A stretch of 64,000 nt of DNA from Cladopsammia gracilis (lineage: Eukaryota; Cnidaria; Anthozoa; Scleractinia; Dendrophylliidae). A model generated the notes under the pieces. It did no database searches. It saw nothing but the letters and a program-made list of their open reading frames with translations, and had not been told where the DNA came from. A program made the position numbers and the translations under genes. The stretch spans positions 715,501-779,500 of the forward strand of contig JAJGOT010000238.1 in NCBI GenBank assembly GCA_022457155.1, given 5' to 3'. Within the stretch, counting starts at the first letter, position 1; each line of letters starts with the position of its first letter. Positions 22,094 through 33,390 of this stretch are shown in pieces.

Positions 22094-22597
22094 TCACTAT
22101 TTTGCTTGGGTGGGGGGAGGGGGGTGCACAACTTCCTTAATATGTATTCAAACGCCATCAAACTTTGTGACTTTTCCTAAAATTTTTTTGGCAACAATTT
22201 GATATGACATTTTGTTGATCACATGACTTGATGTTTCCATAGCATCGAGATTTTGACAGCCATGTTTTTTTGTAATTTGCATATTTTTACCTTTGAATGA
22301 ACAAAAACAATGTTTATTGGTATTAATTTTACACTTTTACGTCATTTAGCGTTTATTTATTGGTTTTCATTAATTTTGAGTCAATTTGGTCGGTTTTTAA
22401 GAGGTTTTGAAAATGGAGGCCGTATAACTAATTACCTAATAACTACGTCATATGACGTCATCGCTACATTGTACGGACTGCAAAGGAGACAGTTTTGGAG
22501 GTACCATGTACCCTGTAGGTTTCATTGTCATGGCCTTAATATTCTTGAAGTTACGAGGGGGGCAAAGTTAGCGCGGGCACTACGTGCAAAATAGCTA
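22094..22597. mobile_element. piggyBac-like MITE, diverged copy
   Basis: The interior matches 44120-44540 in the same order (for example GACAGCCAT, CATTTAGCGTTT, ATGACGTCATCG). The ends are CTATTTTGC and GCAAAATAG. The flanking TTAA seen at the 44-kb copy is not preserved here. Confidence 0.7.
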
Positions 22598-22599
22598 GG

Positions 22600-23920
22600 T
22601 TGAAGCATTGTCACAATTTCTGTTTGTTTGGCCACATGACTGCAGTAAGATATATTATATCAACAAGGACATTGAAAGTGAGAGTAAAGTTTGGAAAATA
22701 AATGTATCATTTTTGTAGTAAGAAATTAATAATTATTTATGACGTTTATTTCCCACTTAGTAAATTAATTATAAGACCATTTGTCTCTTTCGCTGTAATT
22801 TTTGGCTACTTGCCAGTTTCCATTGAATGATGAAGTTGAGGAACACTTGTACCATTTAACAGGGAAGTCATTCGTTAGTTTTCGAACTGAGGAATTAAAC
22901 ATTATTTATTTAAATTTGAATTTTGCATTGAACGACATTTTTCTGTTTTTAGTTCAAGTTCATTGTTTGTCTGTATCAATAACCAAGGTTTTCAATTAAG
23001 GTTGCGTTTACACAATATTGCAATGAAGGCCCATTTTCTGTTGTGATTTCAATTTTGACCAATTACAATTGCAACTTGAGTAAATTGTAGATAACTCCAC
23101 TATTTTCCAGTACAAATGTCAGAAAATTTCCTTAAGCACTGTTTTAGTTTTGGTATTTGTTATCTAAATATATGTGAAAAGTACATTCGAGTGGTGCGTC
23201 ATAGCAAGTCCCAAGTTACTTCACAAAGAACACAACAGAACGACGACGACGTTATAAGCATGCGCGCATGCAAACGTCTCATGTTTCCTTTGCTTCGCGA
23301 TAAAGGAATAAAATATGAGACTCTGCGCGCAGCCTACAACAATATTGACCAATATTCTTGGTTTGCACTTACATATCAAAGTTCGGAAGCATTAAAACTG
23401 AACAGATTTTGATTCCAAAATGTTCATGGCGGAATATAGAAAGTTTAAAACTACACATCTGGTCCAAATTTTGAAGCGTAGTCTTAGCATTTCATTGAAG
23501 AACTTGTATGGGTGAGCAAGCATTAAGCATTTTTAATAAAGATGTATTATAATTGCCATCATGTGAACCACTTCAGTACACCAACATTGGCTTACATGTA
23601 TATAAGCATCTACAATCCAAAAATAAATAGGAAAAAATAGGAACTTGACACCCTGCAATATATTTTTTAAAGCTATGTCACAGTTCTACTTGGAAGCTAT
23701 TATCCAGAAAAATATATTTCCTTGTGCGAAATATTCAGGAAAAAACGTGCACAGTTTTATCAGGATGAATTACGAGTTCGTGGTTTTGACCTTAAAGACT
23801 TACTAAACTAAACATGGTCCTGTTCTGGCAAATGCCTCCTGACGCAACAGTCATAATAAAATCCTTGTGAAATCCCCCAAACGTTTACAGTTTTTTGTGG
23901 CTCAGTCGATTCCAAAGCTG
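22600..23920. other. intergenic, no gene seen
   Basis: AT-rich sequence. The plus-strand frame at 23116-23412 has no recognisable domain. Confidence 0.5.
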
Positions 23921-23924
23921 ACCG

Positions 23925-23976
23925 TCAAAGTCAAAGTCCGAGGTCAAAGTCCGAGGTCAAAGTCCGAGGTCAAACT
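23925..23976 (+). promoter_or_regulatory. 13-bp tandem repeats of a nuclear-receptor half-site
   Basis: AGGTCA occurs at 23941, 23954 and 23967, each followed by AAGTCCG in the first two, giving CAAAGTCCG cores. AGGTCA is the classical nuclear receptor half-site, and CAAAGTCCA is an HNF4-preferred form (established knowledge). No promoter was found nearby, so it could equally be a chance minisatellite. Confidence 0.4.
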
Positions 23977-23979
23977 AGA

Positions 23980-24830
23980 CTGCAGCTAGCGGATTATTTC
24001 TTCTCCCAGAGATAATAAGGCGAAAGCTGAAATATTATATAAGAGAAGAGGGTGCATAAACTTTCCTTGTCTCTTGGAAAATTCATGCGCGGCTTAGCGG
24101 CATTCCCACTGCCGTTGCATTGTGGTCTGTGTTTTCATACACGCTAAACTATAGGAAAAAACAAAAAGGAAACAAATATTCTGCCAAGAAACTAAAATTT
24201 AATACTGTTACTATATTATTACAGTACAAATATAAAGCAAGCTGTTTCATTTTGCTACTCTCTAGTCGGTAGAACAGGCTTCTATCTGCGAATTCTTCAA
24301 CAACCTCAATTTAAAAAAAAAAAGAAGCATGACGAATCCTATCGCCGATGCTTGTGAGATTTCTCACTGAATAAATGAGCAAAACAATACTTCAGGTTTG
24401 TAAGACGATTCGCGGAAAAATGGTGCTTGTCCCACCTTACTGCGTCAGGTATTCAACTCATGGCTCTATTTATAAACAAATATTTTATATAATATGACGA
24501 AAAACTCACTGGTTGACGGCAATCGATGTCAACGTTAATTTACAAGAAAATGCGATTACCAGGTTGCAAATTAACCGACGATTGCCATGAATCCAAGTGT
24601 TACAAGACTGCCCATTTCTAGATTACACGAGGTCTTCTTTAATATTCCAGACATTGAATCGACCAGAAACAATTGCAAGAGGCATTCTACAACGTAGGAA
24701 AGCTGGGCTTGAAAATATTGTCCAGTGCTTAAATTTATAGCAGAAATTCGGGGTAACTCTTAAAATAATCCCATTAAGCTCCTAAAGAGTTCTACTGACA
24801 CACAGAATTCCAATTGTTTTTCAGTCATAT
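23980..24830. other. intergenic, no gene seen
   Basis: Nothing recognised. Confidence 0.5.
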
Positions 24831-24834
24831 GGCA

Positions 24835-25126
24835 TAGAGCAATTTTCAATTGAGTGTCAAAAGTAATAACACAATTGCTTTGGTTTTTCATTGCTACGCT
24901 TTGTGATTGGCTAAAAAATCTCGCGCCACTTTCTCGACCAATCAGAAGTAAAACCAAAACCAATCGTGACTTGCTCGCACGCGTTTTCCCGCGCTTGGCG
25001 CCGCCGACATGTAATTGCTTCGAGCTCTGATTAGTTCATTGGATTGTTTACGACTGCTGTGATTGGTCAGAGTAATTACTTTGCATTGGTTTTGGTTTTA
25101 CCACACTCAATTGAAAACTGCTCTAA
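24835..25126. mobile_element. CCAAT-rich fold-back MITE, best copy
   Basis: The left end is TAGAGCAATTTTCAATTGAG and the right end is its inverse, CTCAATTGAAAACTGCTCTA. Inner arms pair through ACCAAAACCAA blocks. Several CCAAT/ATTGG boxes and a TTTCCCGCGCTTGGCGCC palindrome lie inside. TA flanks both ends, and no coding sequence is seen. Confidence 0.8.
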
Positions 25127-25129
25127 TAA

Positions 25130-25519
25130 GATATGGTATAACTGCTGCCCATAATACAGCAAATTGTTACTATTAGGCTTGCGCAAGTTTGATATTATTG
25201 CAAATATAATTTTTAGTGTAAATCCTCAATTGCACTTGCACTCATACTAAGAACGTTACTACCTTGGTGTTCAACAAAAGTAAATCAAGAAAGCATTACA
25301 ATAATAATAACTTTAAAAACAACAACAACAACGATCAGTGAGTCGCCAAGACGTCATCGGTAACAGTGATATAAAAAATGAAAAATAGAACTTGTAAAGA
25401 AATACTTTGTCCCCGATTGTACGAAAGTCATTGATACAGATTAAGCAGTCAAGGTTTATGATTAGAAGGTTTACTTAGTTTAAAAATACTTTCAGGCACC
25501 AGCCCTGTATGTTAAATAG
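25130..25519. other. intergenic, no gene seen
   Basis: It contains a short (AAC)n run near 25318-25331; otherwise nothing. Confidence 0.5.
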
Positions 25520-25526
25520 AATATGT

Positions 25527-26385
25527 CCCGGCCTGTTAAATCGATGATAATCGATCATCGGAAATCCAATCGATCCATCGATATCAATCGATAAAATTAG
25601 TTAATTGATATCGATTGATATCGACCAATCGATGATCAATCGATAATCACAAAAAATGTCCCGCAAATTATCGATTTTATCGATTTTTGCGTGTTTTCTC
25701 GGAGCTCGTGTAACAAAATTCCGAACACAATGTCTGGTCAAGAGACGCCGCATCGCGAGCAGGAAGTTACTCTTGTGATATCCGATGTCGTTGTGAAAGG
25801 GTACCAGGAGTGTTCATTTACCGTTGCAATTATGATGAGAGAAAAGAACGACTATTTCACCTCCTACTGCGCCTTTTGTTCCTCTTGAAATTAACTGGCC
25901 AATATCTGGACGTTTTTGTCTATTTGATTTTACTAACTGTTCTAGAGACTATTCGCATGACAATGTTTTTGCTTGAAGCCGTTTATTCAGTTGTTGTCCT
26001 AGCACAGCTTTTCGAACTGATATGTGTACCTTTTCTGTTTGCTCGCGTAAATCTTGCCTCGTTTATGAATAATGGCGATCAGCACGTTATTCATGTTGTT
26101 TAATTTCATTTACAACTATTATGTTATCGAAATAAAATCATTTCATTGCTGATCTGAGCGTCATAACATGATTAAAATACAACACCGATGACAATCGATG
26201 GCAATCGATAAAATCGATATCAATTAATCGATTTTATTGGAAATCGATGGTCAATCGAATTATCACAAAAACATACGTCATCGATTGATCATCGATTTCC
26301 AATATCAATTGATTAATTGGCATCGATTGATATCGATTGATATCGATTTCATCGATCATCGATTTTATTGATTTAACAGGCCGGG
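25527..26385. mobile_element. DNA element with ATCGAT-packed ends and exact TSD
   Basis: AATATGT flanks both ends exactly (25520-25526, 26386-26392). The termini are CCCGGCCTGTTAAAT and its inverse. About 160 bases at the left end and 190 at the right hold some 22 copies of ATCGAT. hAT elements have 8-bp duplications and subterminal transposase-binding repeats (family knowledge); a 7- or 8-bp reading is possible here because the adjoining G is shared. No transposase was recognised. Confidence 0.88.
25730..25888 (+). CDS. small frame inside the ATCGAT element
   Basis: It begins MSGQETPHREQ with a following ISDVVVKGYQECSF segment. A VVVKGY segment followed by variable residues occurs at the start of some cnidarian HIRAN-like proteins (weak recollection). 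It may be a captured host exon or the remnant of the element's own gene. A second frame at 25810-26103 overlaps it and is hydrophobic. Neither is secure. Confidence 0.2.
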   Translation: MSGQETPHREQEVTLVISDVVVKGYQECSFTVAIMMREKNDYFTSYCAFCSS

Positions 26386-26574
26386 AATATGTATTTTGGC
26401 AAACTCTATATATATTGGATCATCTCTATCAGAAAGTAAGAAACCCTTAATTGCTGCTTTATACTATTTACTCGAGCCTGATTAATTACATTACAACAAT
26501 GAATTCCTCGTAAAGGTTTTCATTACGATACCAATTGTCGTTACCATTTACCACAGAATTTCGAAACCTTTGGC

Positions 26575-29400
26575 CCCCACTACACAAACACTGCCTTCCT
26601 ATGTCAAAAAGGGTTAACTGAAGTAAGATTTCTTACCCCAAAACAGTACCCCGCCCAAAGATAGATACCCTTGAAAAGGGCGCCCACCTGAAATGACCAA
26701 AAACCACCAAAAATGGTACCACACGCAAGTCGCACAAAGTAAGATTGCTTATGCCAAAAAGTTCCTCACCTGAAATAGGATTTCCTACCCAAAAACGGTA
26801 CCCACACAAAGTAAAAAAATCCGTTAAAAATGGTGCTCACCTGAAAGAAACATTCCTACACATGAACGGTCCCCACACAAAGTAATGTTCCCTTAAAAAG
26901 ACTGCCATTTCCTACCCAAAAACAATCTCCAACACAAAGTTTGAAGAGACATTTCCTACCCCAAAAATGGCTGGCTGCCAACCTGAAGCAAGATATACAA
27001 TAATGATCTCGGAAATTCCCTTAAAAAGATCAGACTGCCGTTTCCTACCCAAACACGATCTCCAACACAACGATTCAATATGCTAAAAAGACCTCCCAAC
27101 GGAATAGAGATTTTCTACCTAAGAAATGGTACCCCACACAAAGCAAGATGCCCTTCAAAGGGCAGCTCAACTGAAATAAGATTTCGTACCCCAAAACGGT
27201 CCCCCACCTGAAGTTAGACTACCTGCCAAAAACGGTCCCTCGCGCAAAGTCAGATTCCCTTAAAATAGTCGTCCACCTGGAGTTAGATCGATATCCCTTA
27301 GTTAGAAAGGGTCTCTTTCCTTAAGTAACATAGCGTATCCGAAAAAAAAATTACCCACCCCACAGAATTAATACTCCCAAACAAAATGGTTCTTCTCCTA
27401 CCGAAAGCCACCCACCTGATGTAAGATTTCCAGCCAAAAACGGTCCCCACTCAAAGTAAAATTCCTTTGAAAAGTTCTTCCATCTTAAATAAGACTTCCT
27501 ACTTTAAAATTCTCCCCCACACAAAGGAAGATTCCCGTTCAAATAAAAAAAGGTCTCCCACCTGAAGTAAGATGCCCTATCCAAGAATGGTCCTCCGTGC
27601 AAAGTGAGATTACCAAGACATAAAAGCTCCACCCCACATCTGAAGTAAGATCCCCAACATAAAAACGTCTCCCCACACCAAGTAATGCTCCCCAACTAAA
27701 AAAAGGTCTCCCACCTGAAGTAAGATTCCCTATCCAAGAATGGTCCTCCGTGCAAAGTGAGATTACCTATACATAAAAGCTCCACCCCACATCTGAAGTA
27801 AGATCCCCAAAGTAAAAACGTCTCCCCATACCAAGTAATGCTCCCCAACTAAAAAAAGGTCCCCACCTGAAGTAAGATGCCCTATCCAAGAATGGTCCTC
27901 CGTGCAAAGTGAGATTACCTATACATAAAAGCTCCACCCCACATCTGAAGTAAGATCCCCAACGTAAAAACGTCTCCCCGCACCAAGTAATGCTCCCCAA
28001 CTAAAAAAAGGTCCCCCACCTGAAGTACGACCCCTACCCTATAAAAGGTCCCTCACACAAAGTACCCGAAAAAAGTATCCCGACCTAGTTTCTCCCCTGC
28101 TTAAAGTAAAATCCCCCAACCAAAACCGTTCCTCGACTTAATTAAGATTTCCTAACCCATGAGAGGTCATCACAACCCAACTAAGATACCCTTAACCCTA
28201 CCCACTGGATGCGAGATACCTTACAATGTACGTAAAAGTAGTCCCCACCTTAAGTAAGATCTTTACACATAAAAAGTGCCAAACCCAAACTTGAGGAAAG
28301 ATTCACATAAATACCACCCCCAAGTAAGACCCCTTACCGAAACTAAAAATATTGATTAATATCTGGCATCTAGATGCGTCTATCAAATAAAGAAAAGATC
28401 GTCAATACAATGCCTCTCACTTTAAATAAAATACTCCACAGGTTTTATCGCCATCCACAAAAGCCACTACAATGTTAAGTAGTACCCTTGAGTAACGTCT
28501 CCCATCCAAAGTAGCATCCGTGCTTTAAGTAACGTTCCGCACCATAAATAGCGTCCTTACCTTATGTAACATTCCCCACCGGATTTAGCATCCGCACCTT
28601 CAATAACGTGCCCCACCCTAAGTATAAATATAAGCATAAATATGATTTCCCCACTCAAAAGAAGCGTTCCCACCTTGAGTAATTTTCCCTACCATAAGTA
28701 GCGTACCAAACCACAAGTAACATTCCTCCACCTGAAGTAGCGTTGCCCACCTTGTGTAGCGTCACCCACCCTAAGTAGCGTCCCCTACCATATGCAATAT
28801 TCCCCAGCGGAAGTAGCGTTTCCCACTGTGAGAAACGTTCCCAACTGTGAAAAACGTTCTGAATAGGGTTAAGAACCTTCACTTATGTAGTGTCGCCCAA
28901 CTCAAGCAACATTCCTTTCCTCATATAAAGTCCACCCACTCTAAAAAGCGTACCCTTCTCATGAAATACCGCCCCCCTGATGCAAGGTCACTCTTTTCAA
29001 GTGAAGTACCCTCCCTGATGTCCTTATCCTATCTCAACTCCTCCACCGCCTAAGTAACGTTTACCTTTGTCAAGTGATGCGACATGAATGTAACGTTTGT
29101 CCCTCTAAGAAACATCTCCCCCTCCAAGTAGTGTTATTCACCTTCCTTATTTCAAACTAAATTTCTCCCATCTGCATCCCTCCACTCAAGTTACGTCCCT
29201 CCCTAAAATAAGGTCATGCTCTTCATGCAATATCCCCCTCGAGAAACCTGTCCCATCTCAAATAACTCTCACCTTTTGAAGACGTGCAGTACCTTTAGTT
29301 ATGCTGCATTTTAGTTACGCTCTATTTTGAAAAGGTGCCCCATTACAAGTGGAATTAACGCCACCCATCACAACAAATGTCTCGCCTACCTCAAATAATA
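26575..29400. repeat. ~2.8-kb degenerate minisatellite
   Basis: The whole stretch is built from diverged units of about 38 bases around CCACCTGAAGTAAGAT and CCCTACCCAAAAACGGT. Between about 27560 and 28020 four 38-base units form a higher-order repeat of about 152 bases, seen three times (anchors at 27631, 27784, 27936). From about 28450 the units shorten to 20-24 bases around CCCACCxTAAGTAGCGTC. Open frames here are artefacts. Confidence 0.9.
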
Positions 29401-29418
29401 TCGTCCCTTACATTCAGT

Positions 29419-29715
29419 GTGGGCGGCACGGTGGTGTAGTGGTTAGCGCGTCGGACTTTCAACCTGAAGGTCGGTGGTTCGAAGCCTGGTCTCTGCCGTC
29501 GTGTTGTTTCCTTAGACAAGAAACTTTTCTCCACACTGTCTCTCTCCACCCAGGTGTATAAATGGGTACCGGCGACAAAATGCTGGGGGTAACCCTGCGA
29601 TGGACTAGCATCCCATCCAGGGGGGAGTAGCAATATTCCTAGTCGCTTCATGCTATAGAAACCGGGTTTAAGCTCCGGCCGTTATGAGCCTTCTGGCTCG
29701 GGTGCGCGACTTTAC
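29419..29715 (+). mobile_element. full-length tRNA-derived SINE with 11-bp TSD
   Basis: TTACATTCAGT is repeated exactly on both sides (29408-29418, 29716-29726). The head carries RNA polymerase III box A (GGTGTAGTGGTTAGCGCG) and box B (GGTTCGAAGCC). The body has TTGTTTCCTTAGACAAG and ACCCAGGTGTATAAATGGGT. The element is inserted at the edge of the minisatellite. It defines the family for the copies at 1, 9094, 45515, 48045 and 52235. Confidence 0.95.
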
Positions 29716-29726
29716 TTACATTCAGT

Positions 29727-30341
29727 AAATTCATCTACTTTGTGATGTAACTGCCTCCCTCTAAGTGAAGCTTACAACACGTCCCCCAACCCCCCAGGTT
29801 CCATCATAACAACACCGCTCCCTGTGGGATTTAGGTAAAAAAAATAAATCAAAAAGATAAATCACTTTATTTTAAGTGTCAAAGGTATTTAGCACACAAG
29901 AACTACTCTTGGGTATGTTTCATAAGGCATTAAGGTTTATCTTACTGTTTCGCAGGAGGCTAGTAGTTTCGAAATTCTGAAGTATGCTTCTAAGACTTGG
30001 GTTGCGTTTCTTTTCACCAAACGAAATCCGGATTTTGTGATGGAAAATTTGGGTTGTCGCTACGTTATAGATAGGTAAACGACAAACAGAGGTACAGGTG
30101 ATTGCTCGCAGAAGGTCTAAACAGTCCGGGTTATTTAAATTGCAAACTGTACTGGATACAAAAAAACGCAACCTCAAATCTTGCCTTAAAAATTATTTTG
30201 TTTAAGTGTGTCCAGAAATTACGTAAAATTGTTGGATCAAATTACTGTTAATAAAATATTAATTCTTAATAAAATATTATATACAATTTTTCAGTGCAAG
30301 TTGTACAAACTAAAACCCTGCATACCACACTTGCAATGAGA
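29727..30341. other. 3' flank of the FoxO-like gene
   Basis: No gene was recognised. The minus-strand frame at 29920-30177 has no domain. No polyadenylation signal was assigned. Confidence 0.5.
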
Positions 30342-30587
30342 TTACTTGCTTAACACGGTGCACGAGCACCAGCCACATACTAAGTCCTCTGTTTGTGTTC
30401 CTTGGGTTGCCTGTTTTTCATTTGCTGGTTCCAGTGACGGCTTCAAAGTATTGGGTTCTAGAGGTGATCGCTTTTGCAGGAAGTCATTACTCAGGGTCCA
30501 CCAGCTTTTGTGTGACACGCTCCCATTGAGCATACGCGGGAGACGCACAAAACGCTGCCGAACAGACAATGTGTGACGGATAGAATT
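30342..30587 (-). CDS. FoxO-like forkhead gene, terminal exon
   Basis: The exon opens directly after TTCTGCAG with NSIRHTLSVRQRFVRLPR, the recognition helix H3 and following strand of a forkhead domain. SWWTLSND of wing 2 follows. NSIRH keeps the asparagine, arginine and histidine that contact DNA. The break GWK-intron-NSIRH is the conserved FoxO intron position (family knowledge). After the domain only about 47 residues remain before TAA, ending CGWCSCTVLSK. The long FoxO C-terminal transactivation region and the AKT site after the wing are therefore absent. The protein probably binds a forkhead site in the nucleus with altered regulation (inference). Confidence 0.8.
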   Translation of the reverse strand, partial: NSIRHTLSVRQRFVRLPRMLNGSVSHKSWWTLSNDFLQKRSPLEPNTLKPSLEPANEKQATQGTQTEDLVCGWCSCTVLSK

Positions 30588-31046
30588 CTGCAGAAAACAT
30601 AAATAATAAAGTATTTAAGTGACAGAAAAAACATCATACCGCAGTCAAAGAGTTATGAGTTTTTTTTTTTTTTTTTTTTAACTTTATTTAGACACGGTAT
30701 CAATTCACATACATGCTCTTCCATCGAGCCGTGTTTTTAACAACAATAGATTAAGTACTTAACTAATTTAAATTATCTAACTAAATTAATTTTCTATATA
30801 AAATTGTATTAAAAAACAATAAAAACTATCCTTTATTAACTATTATTAAATGAGTATGGAAAGAGCAAGATATAGGCCGGCATACACTGACGTTATTGTC
30901 GGTGTAAATACTAGCTGCAATGCCTTGTACTCTGAAAAGAATAACTCGTCTTCATCATGCATAGAATTATGACACCCAATGCATTATCGTTATCTATTGT
31001 AGGTCACGTAATAAACTGAAGTACGGATTGTATTTCAGTACAGTAC

Positions 31047-31295
31047 CTTCCATCCTGTTGAAGATAGCTCGTCTCCTTTATCTTTGAAATATGGAACATT
31101 GACAGTTATCCAGCGATAAATCTCATGCAGCGTCATCTTCCTTCCCGGAGCAGATACAAGAGCCATTGTAATGAGGTCGGAGTATGAACCTTTTCCCCAG
31201 GGGTTACATAACGCCTGTCTTTTCCCCTTGGAACGGCGCGAGTGGCGTTTTTTTGTGAGTGGTCGATGGTTGTCTTCTAAAGCAGCTGATCCATT
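31047..31295 (-). CDS. FoxO-like forkhead gene, exon with N-terminal half of the domain
   Basis: Read from an acceptor (CTCCATAG) in phase 0, this 83-codon exon has a basic stretch ([13 protein letters not shown]), then [42 protein letters not shown], and a donor GTACTG. The start matches the FoxO NAWGxxSYADLI segment. The KDKGDxxSSxGWK stretch includes the five-residue insertion between helices 2 and 3 that distinguishes FoxO from other forkheads (family knowledge). Divergence from typical FoxO is high: 'TVNVPYF' and 'ALVSAPG' replace the usual residues. No AKT consensus RxRxxS/T precedes the domain in this exon. The acceptor was chosen because it keeps phase 0 with all the other exons. Confidence 0.8.
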
Positions 31296-31299
31296 CTAT

Positions 31300-32920
31300 G
31301 GAGACAATACAACTAGTAGTAATCATAGATTACAGTGCGTCTCCTTATCCCGTGACACCTCGTCTTGACCTAGTACCTCAGTTTCATGAATTTATTCAGC
31401 CACTGTTTAAAAGGGCTAAGTTGCGAGATATGTCACGCAGGCAAAAACCTCGTGCCGACATCAAACAAATTCACGCTATCGCCGTGGGATCGGGCAAAAT
31501 CCTGCCATGCTGTGTACTCCGAAAGGTCTCAGATTTTTCCGACATATAAATAGTCTATTTGTCTTGATTTCTAAAATCATACTCCTCAGTACATGTACTA
31601 ATACCGGAACCAAAGAAATGAGAAATTTCTGAAAAGCCTGAAAAAGTGCTCCCGTGATAAACTTCTTGGACACCGCATTAATGGAGCATGAAATCGACGA
31701 TTAAGTCACGCAACATTCAACGTGTATTTCGCAGGATTTTTCGGATAAAATTACAACTACCAGTTGCAAGTAAGACACAAGATTGTTGAATATAATTCCT
31801 TTATTGGCTAGACAAATTTAGTCACAAAACTGCGAAATCTTTAGTCGCAAATGTGCCCGATGCAGGCGCAATTTCGAGCAATGTAAAGTTCATCTGCGTT
31901 CGCCTGGCGCGGCCAGTCAGTGAATTATTGCTACAAGACATACAGCGAATTGCACCGTACCGTAGAACATCGCGAAGAACGACGTCGGTATTTAGGTGAA
32001 AACTTCCCAAATCAGGCAGAGAACGACGGCAAAATCAAGATGGAACATTCAAAACATACCAGTAGTAGTAGGCATTGAAATATTGAGCCATCGGGAAAAT
32101 ATCCGAAACTAAATCAAGACAAATAGATTATTCACAACCCCAGCTGCTCCCCAGGATGATGCCTGATTTCCACGAGCTGGGAATGCTGGATACTATTGTG
32201 ACGTTTCAAGATGGCGCAGATTTGGTACCGACACTTTTCTCGATTCGTTCCGCCTAGCCGACAAGATTAGGAAGCGTCTCCTTCGTCGACGCAAATAGGA
32301 TCAACGAGTGGAAAACTAACAATGCTGATTAGAATAGAATTTTAGGAGGGACACAGATTTGTTAGTCTGCCCACCCTCGTTAAATAAAGTTATTTATTTA
32401 TTTAGAGTCGAAAGTAATTACACAAATGACAATTGCTTTGGTTTTGCATTGCTACGCTGTGATTGGTCAGAGTAATTACTTTGGTTTTGGTTTTACGACA
32501 CTCAATTGAAAACTGCTCTATTTAATGAAAGAGGAAGTACTATTTTGTGAAGTGTTGAAAGTAGTAGTTTTTCATTCGACCCTGATTGATTGTGCAGTTC
32601 ATGCCAGATTTGCTAAAAATAACCAGCAGATCTATTTAATTTATTATCTAAAGCGATGTCAAGCAAACGTGTCTTGTGGACCACATTGCACTGCAGCACT
32701 TAGAACATAGCGACTAGGAGCATTGTAATTCTTCAGGCCAAACGACAAACGAGTGATACCAACAAGGCTTCGATCAATTGAAAGTCAAACAGACTTTAAA
32801 AACTATTCAACCACCGCGACTACACCAAAACTGGAAAACTATTAAGCTGACACATTCATGACATATTTTATATAAATACAATTGATAAAAATTCCAACTG
32901 ATTCATCATTCTTCTAGAAT
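31300..32920. other. intron of the FoxO-like gene
   Basis: It contains a retrotransposon-like tail (32330-32405) ending in AATAAAGTTATTTATTTATTT, a short fold-back element (32404-32521), and otherwise unassigned AT-rich sequence. Confidence 0.5.
32404..32521. mobile_element. CCAAT-rich fold-back MITE, short deletion form
   Basis: It is a 118-base version of the family at 24835, with both ends (AGAGTCGAAAGTAATTACAC and its partner ending AAAACTGCTCTA) but most of the centre removed. Confidence 0.75.
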
Positions 32921-32926
32921 ACTTAC

Positions 32927-33136
32927 CATTTGTGGTTGGTTTATCTGTCCTTCCTCTATTTCTGGGTCATCTTCCTCAGCTGATTCAGTTTCATGCGAGC
33001 CATTCTCGTCACCCCGCTGATCCGTACCACGTCCGTTGATCACCTTCTTTTGGAACTTGTCCTTTAAATGGCTTATTTCCTTTAAAGATTCATGAGAATC
33101 CCTCCCTCGCACACTGACTTTGGTATATTTTTGAGT
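32927..33136 (-). CDS. FoxO-like gene, acidic linker exon
   Basis: A 70-codon phase 0 exon lies between acceptor TTTGAATAG and donor ATG-GTAAGT. It starts TQKYTKVSVRGRDSHESLKE and becomes strongly acidic (ESAEEDDPEIEEGQ). No domain is recognised. It can be joined in frame to the forkhead exon at 31047-31295, and its position and strand support that link. RNA evidence is needed to confirm it belongs to the same transcript. Confidence 0.6.
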
Positions 33137-33279
33137 CTATTCAAAAAAATAAAACATCGACAGTCGTTGTAAAATAAAAGACGATTTCTAACTACCCATT
33201 GAGAAACTCGAGATTGAAGGAAGGTGATTCCTCAATATTGACGGGTGTTGCTGACATATACTGTGTTAAAGGCGTGCTA

Positions 33280-33390
33280 GTCAGTGGCACTTATGCCAAC
33301 TGTCCCGGATTATCCGGAAGTCTCCCGGATACAGAACGAATCTCCCGGTCTCCCGTGCGGGTCACCAATTCTCCCAGATAAAAACGACTT
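33280..33390. repeat. short TCTCCCGGAT minisatellite
   Basis: Five or six diverged 10-20-base units related to TCTCCCGGAT, within an intron. Confidence 0.6.

Noticed and set aside
27504..28882. Minus-strand frames with repeated WG and YF motifs
   Set aside because: They arise from translation of the 38-base minisatellite.
29419..29500. Functional tRNA gene
   Set aside because: Boxes A and B are present, but the sequence is the head of a SINE with target duplications and cannot form a complete tRNA cloverleaf with acceptor stem.
29349..29651. Short frames on both strands at 29.35-29.65 kb
   Set aside because: They lie across the full-length SINE, which is transcribed by RNA polymerase III and not coding.
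31171..31549. Plus-strand frames at 31.2-31.5 kb
   Set aside because: They overlap the forkhead exon on the opposite strand and have no domain.
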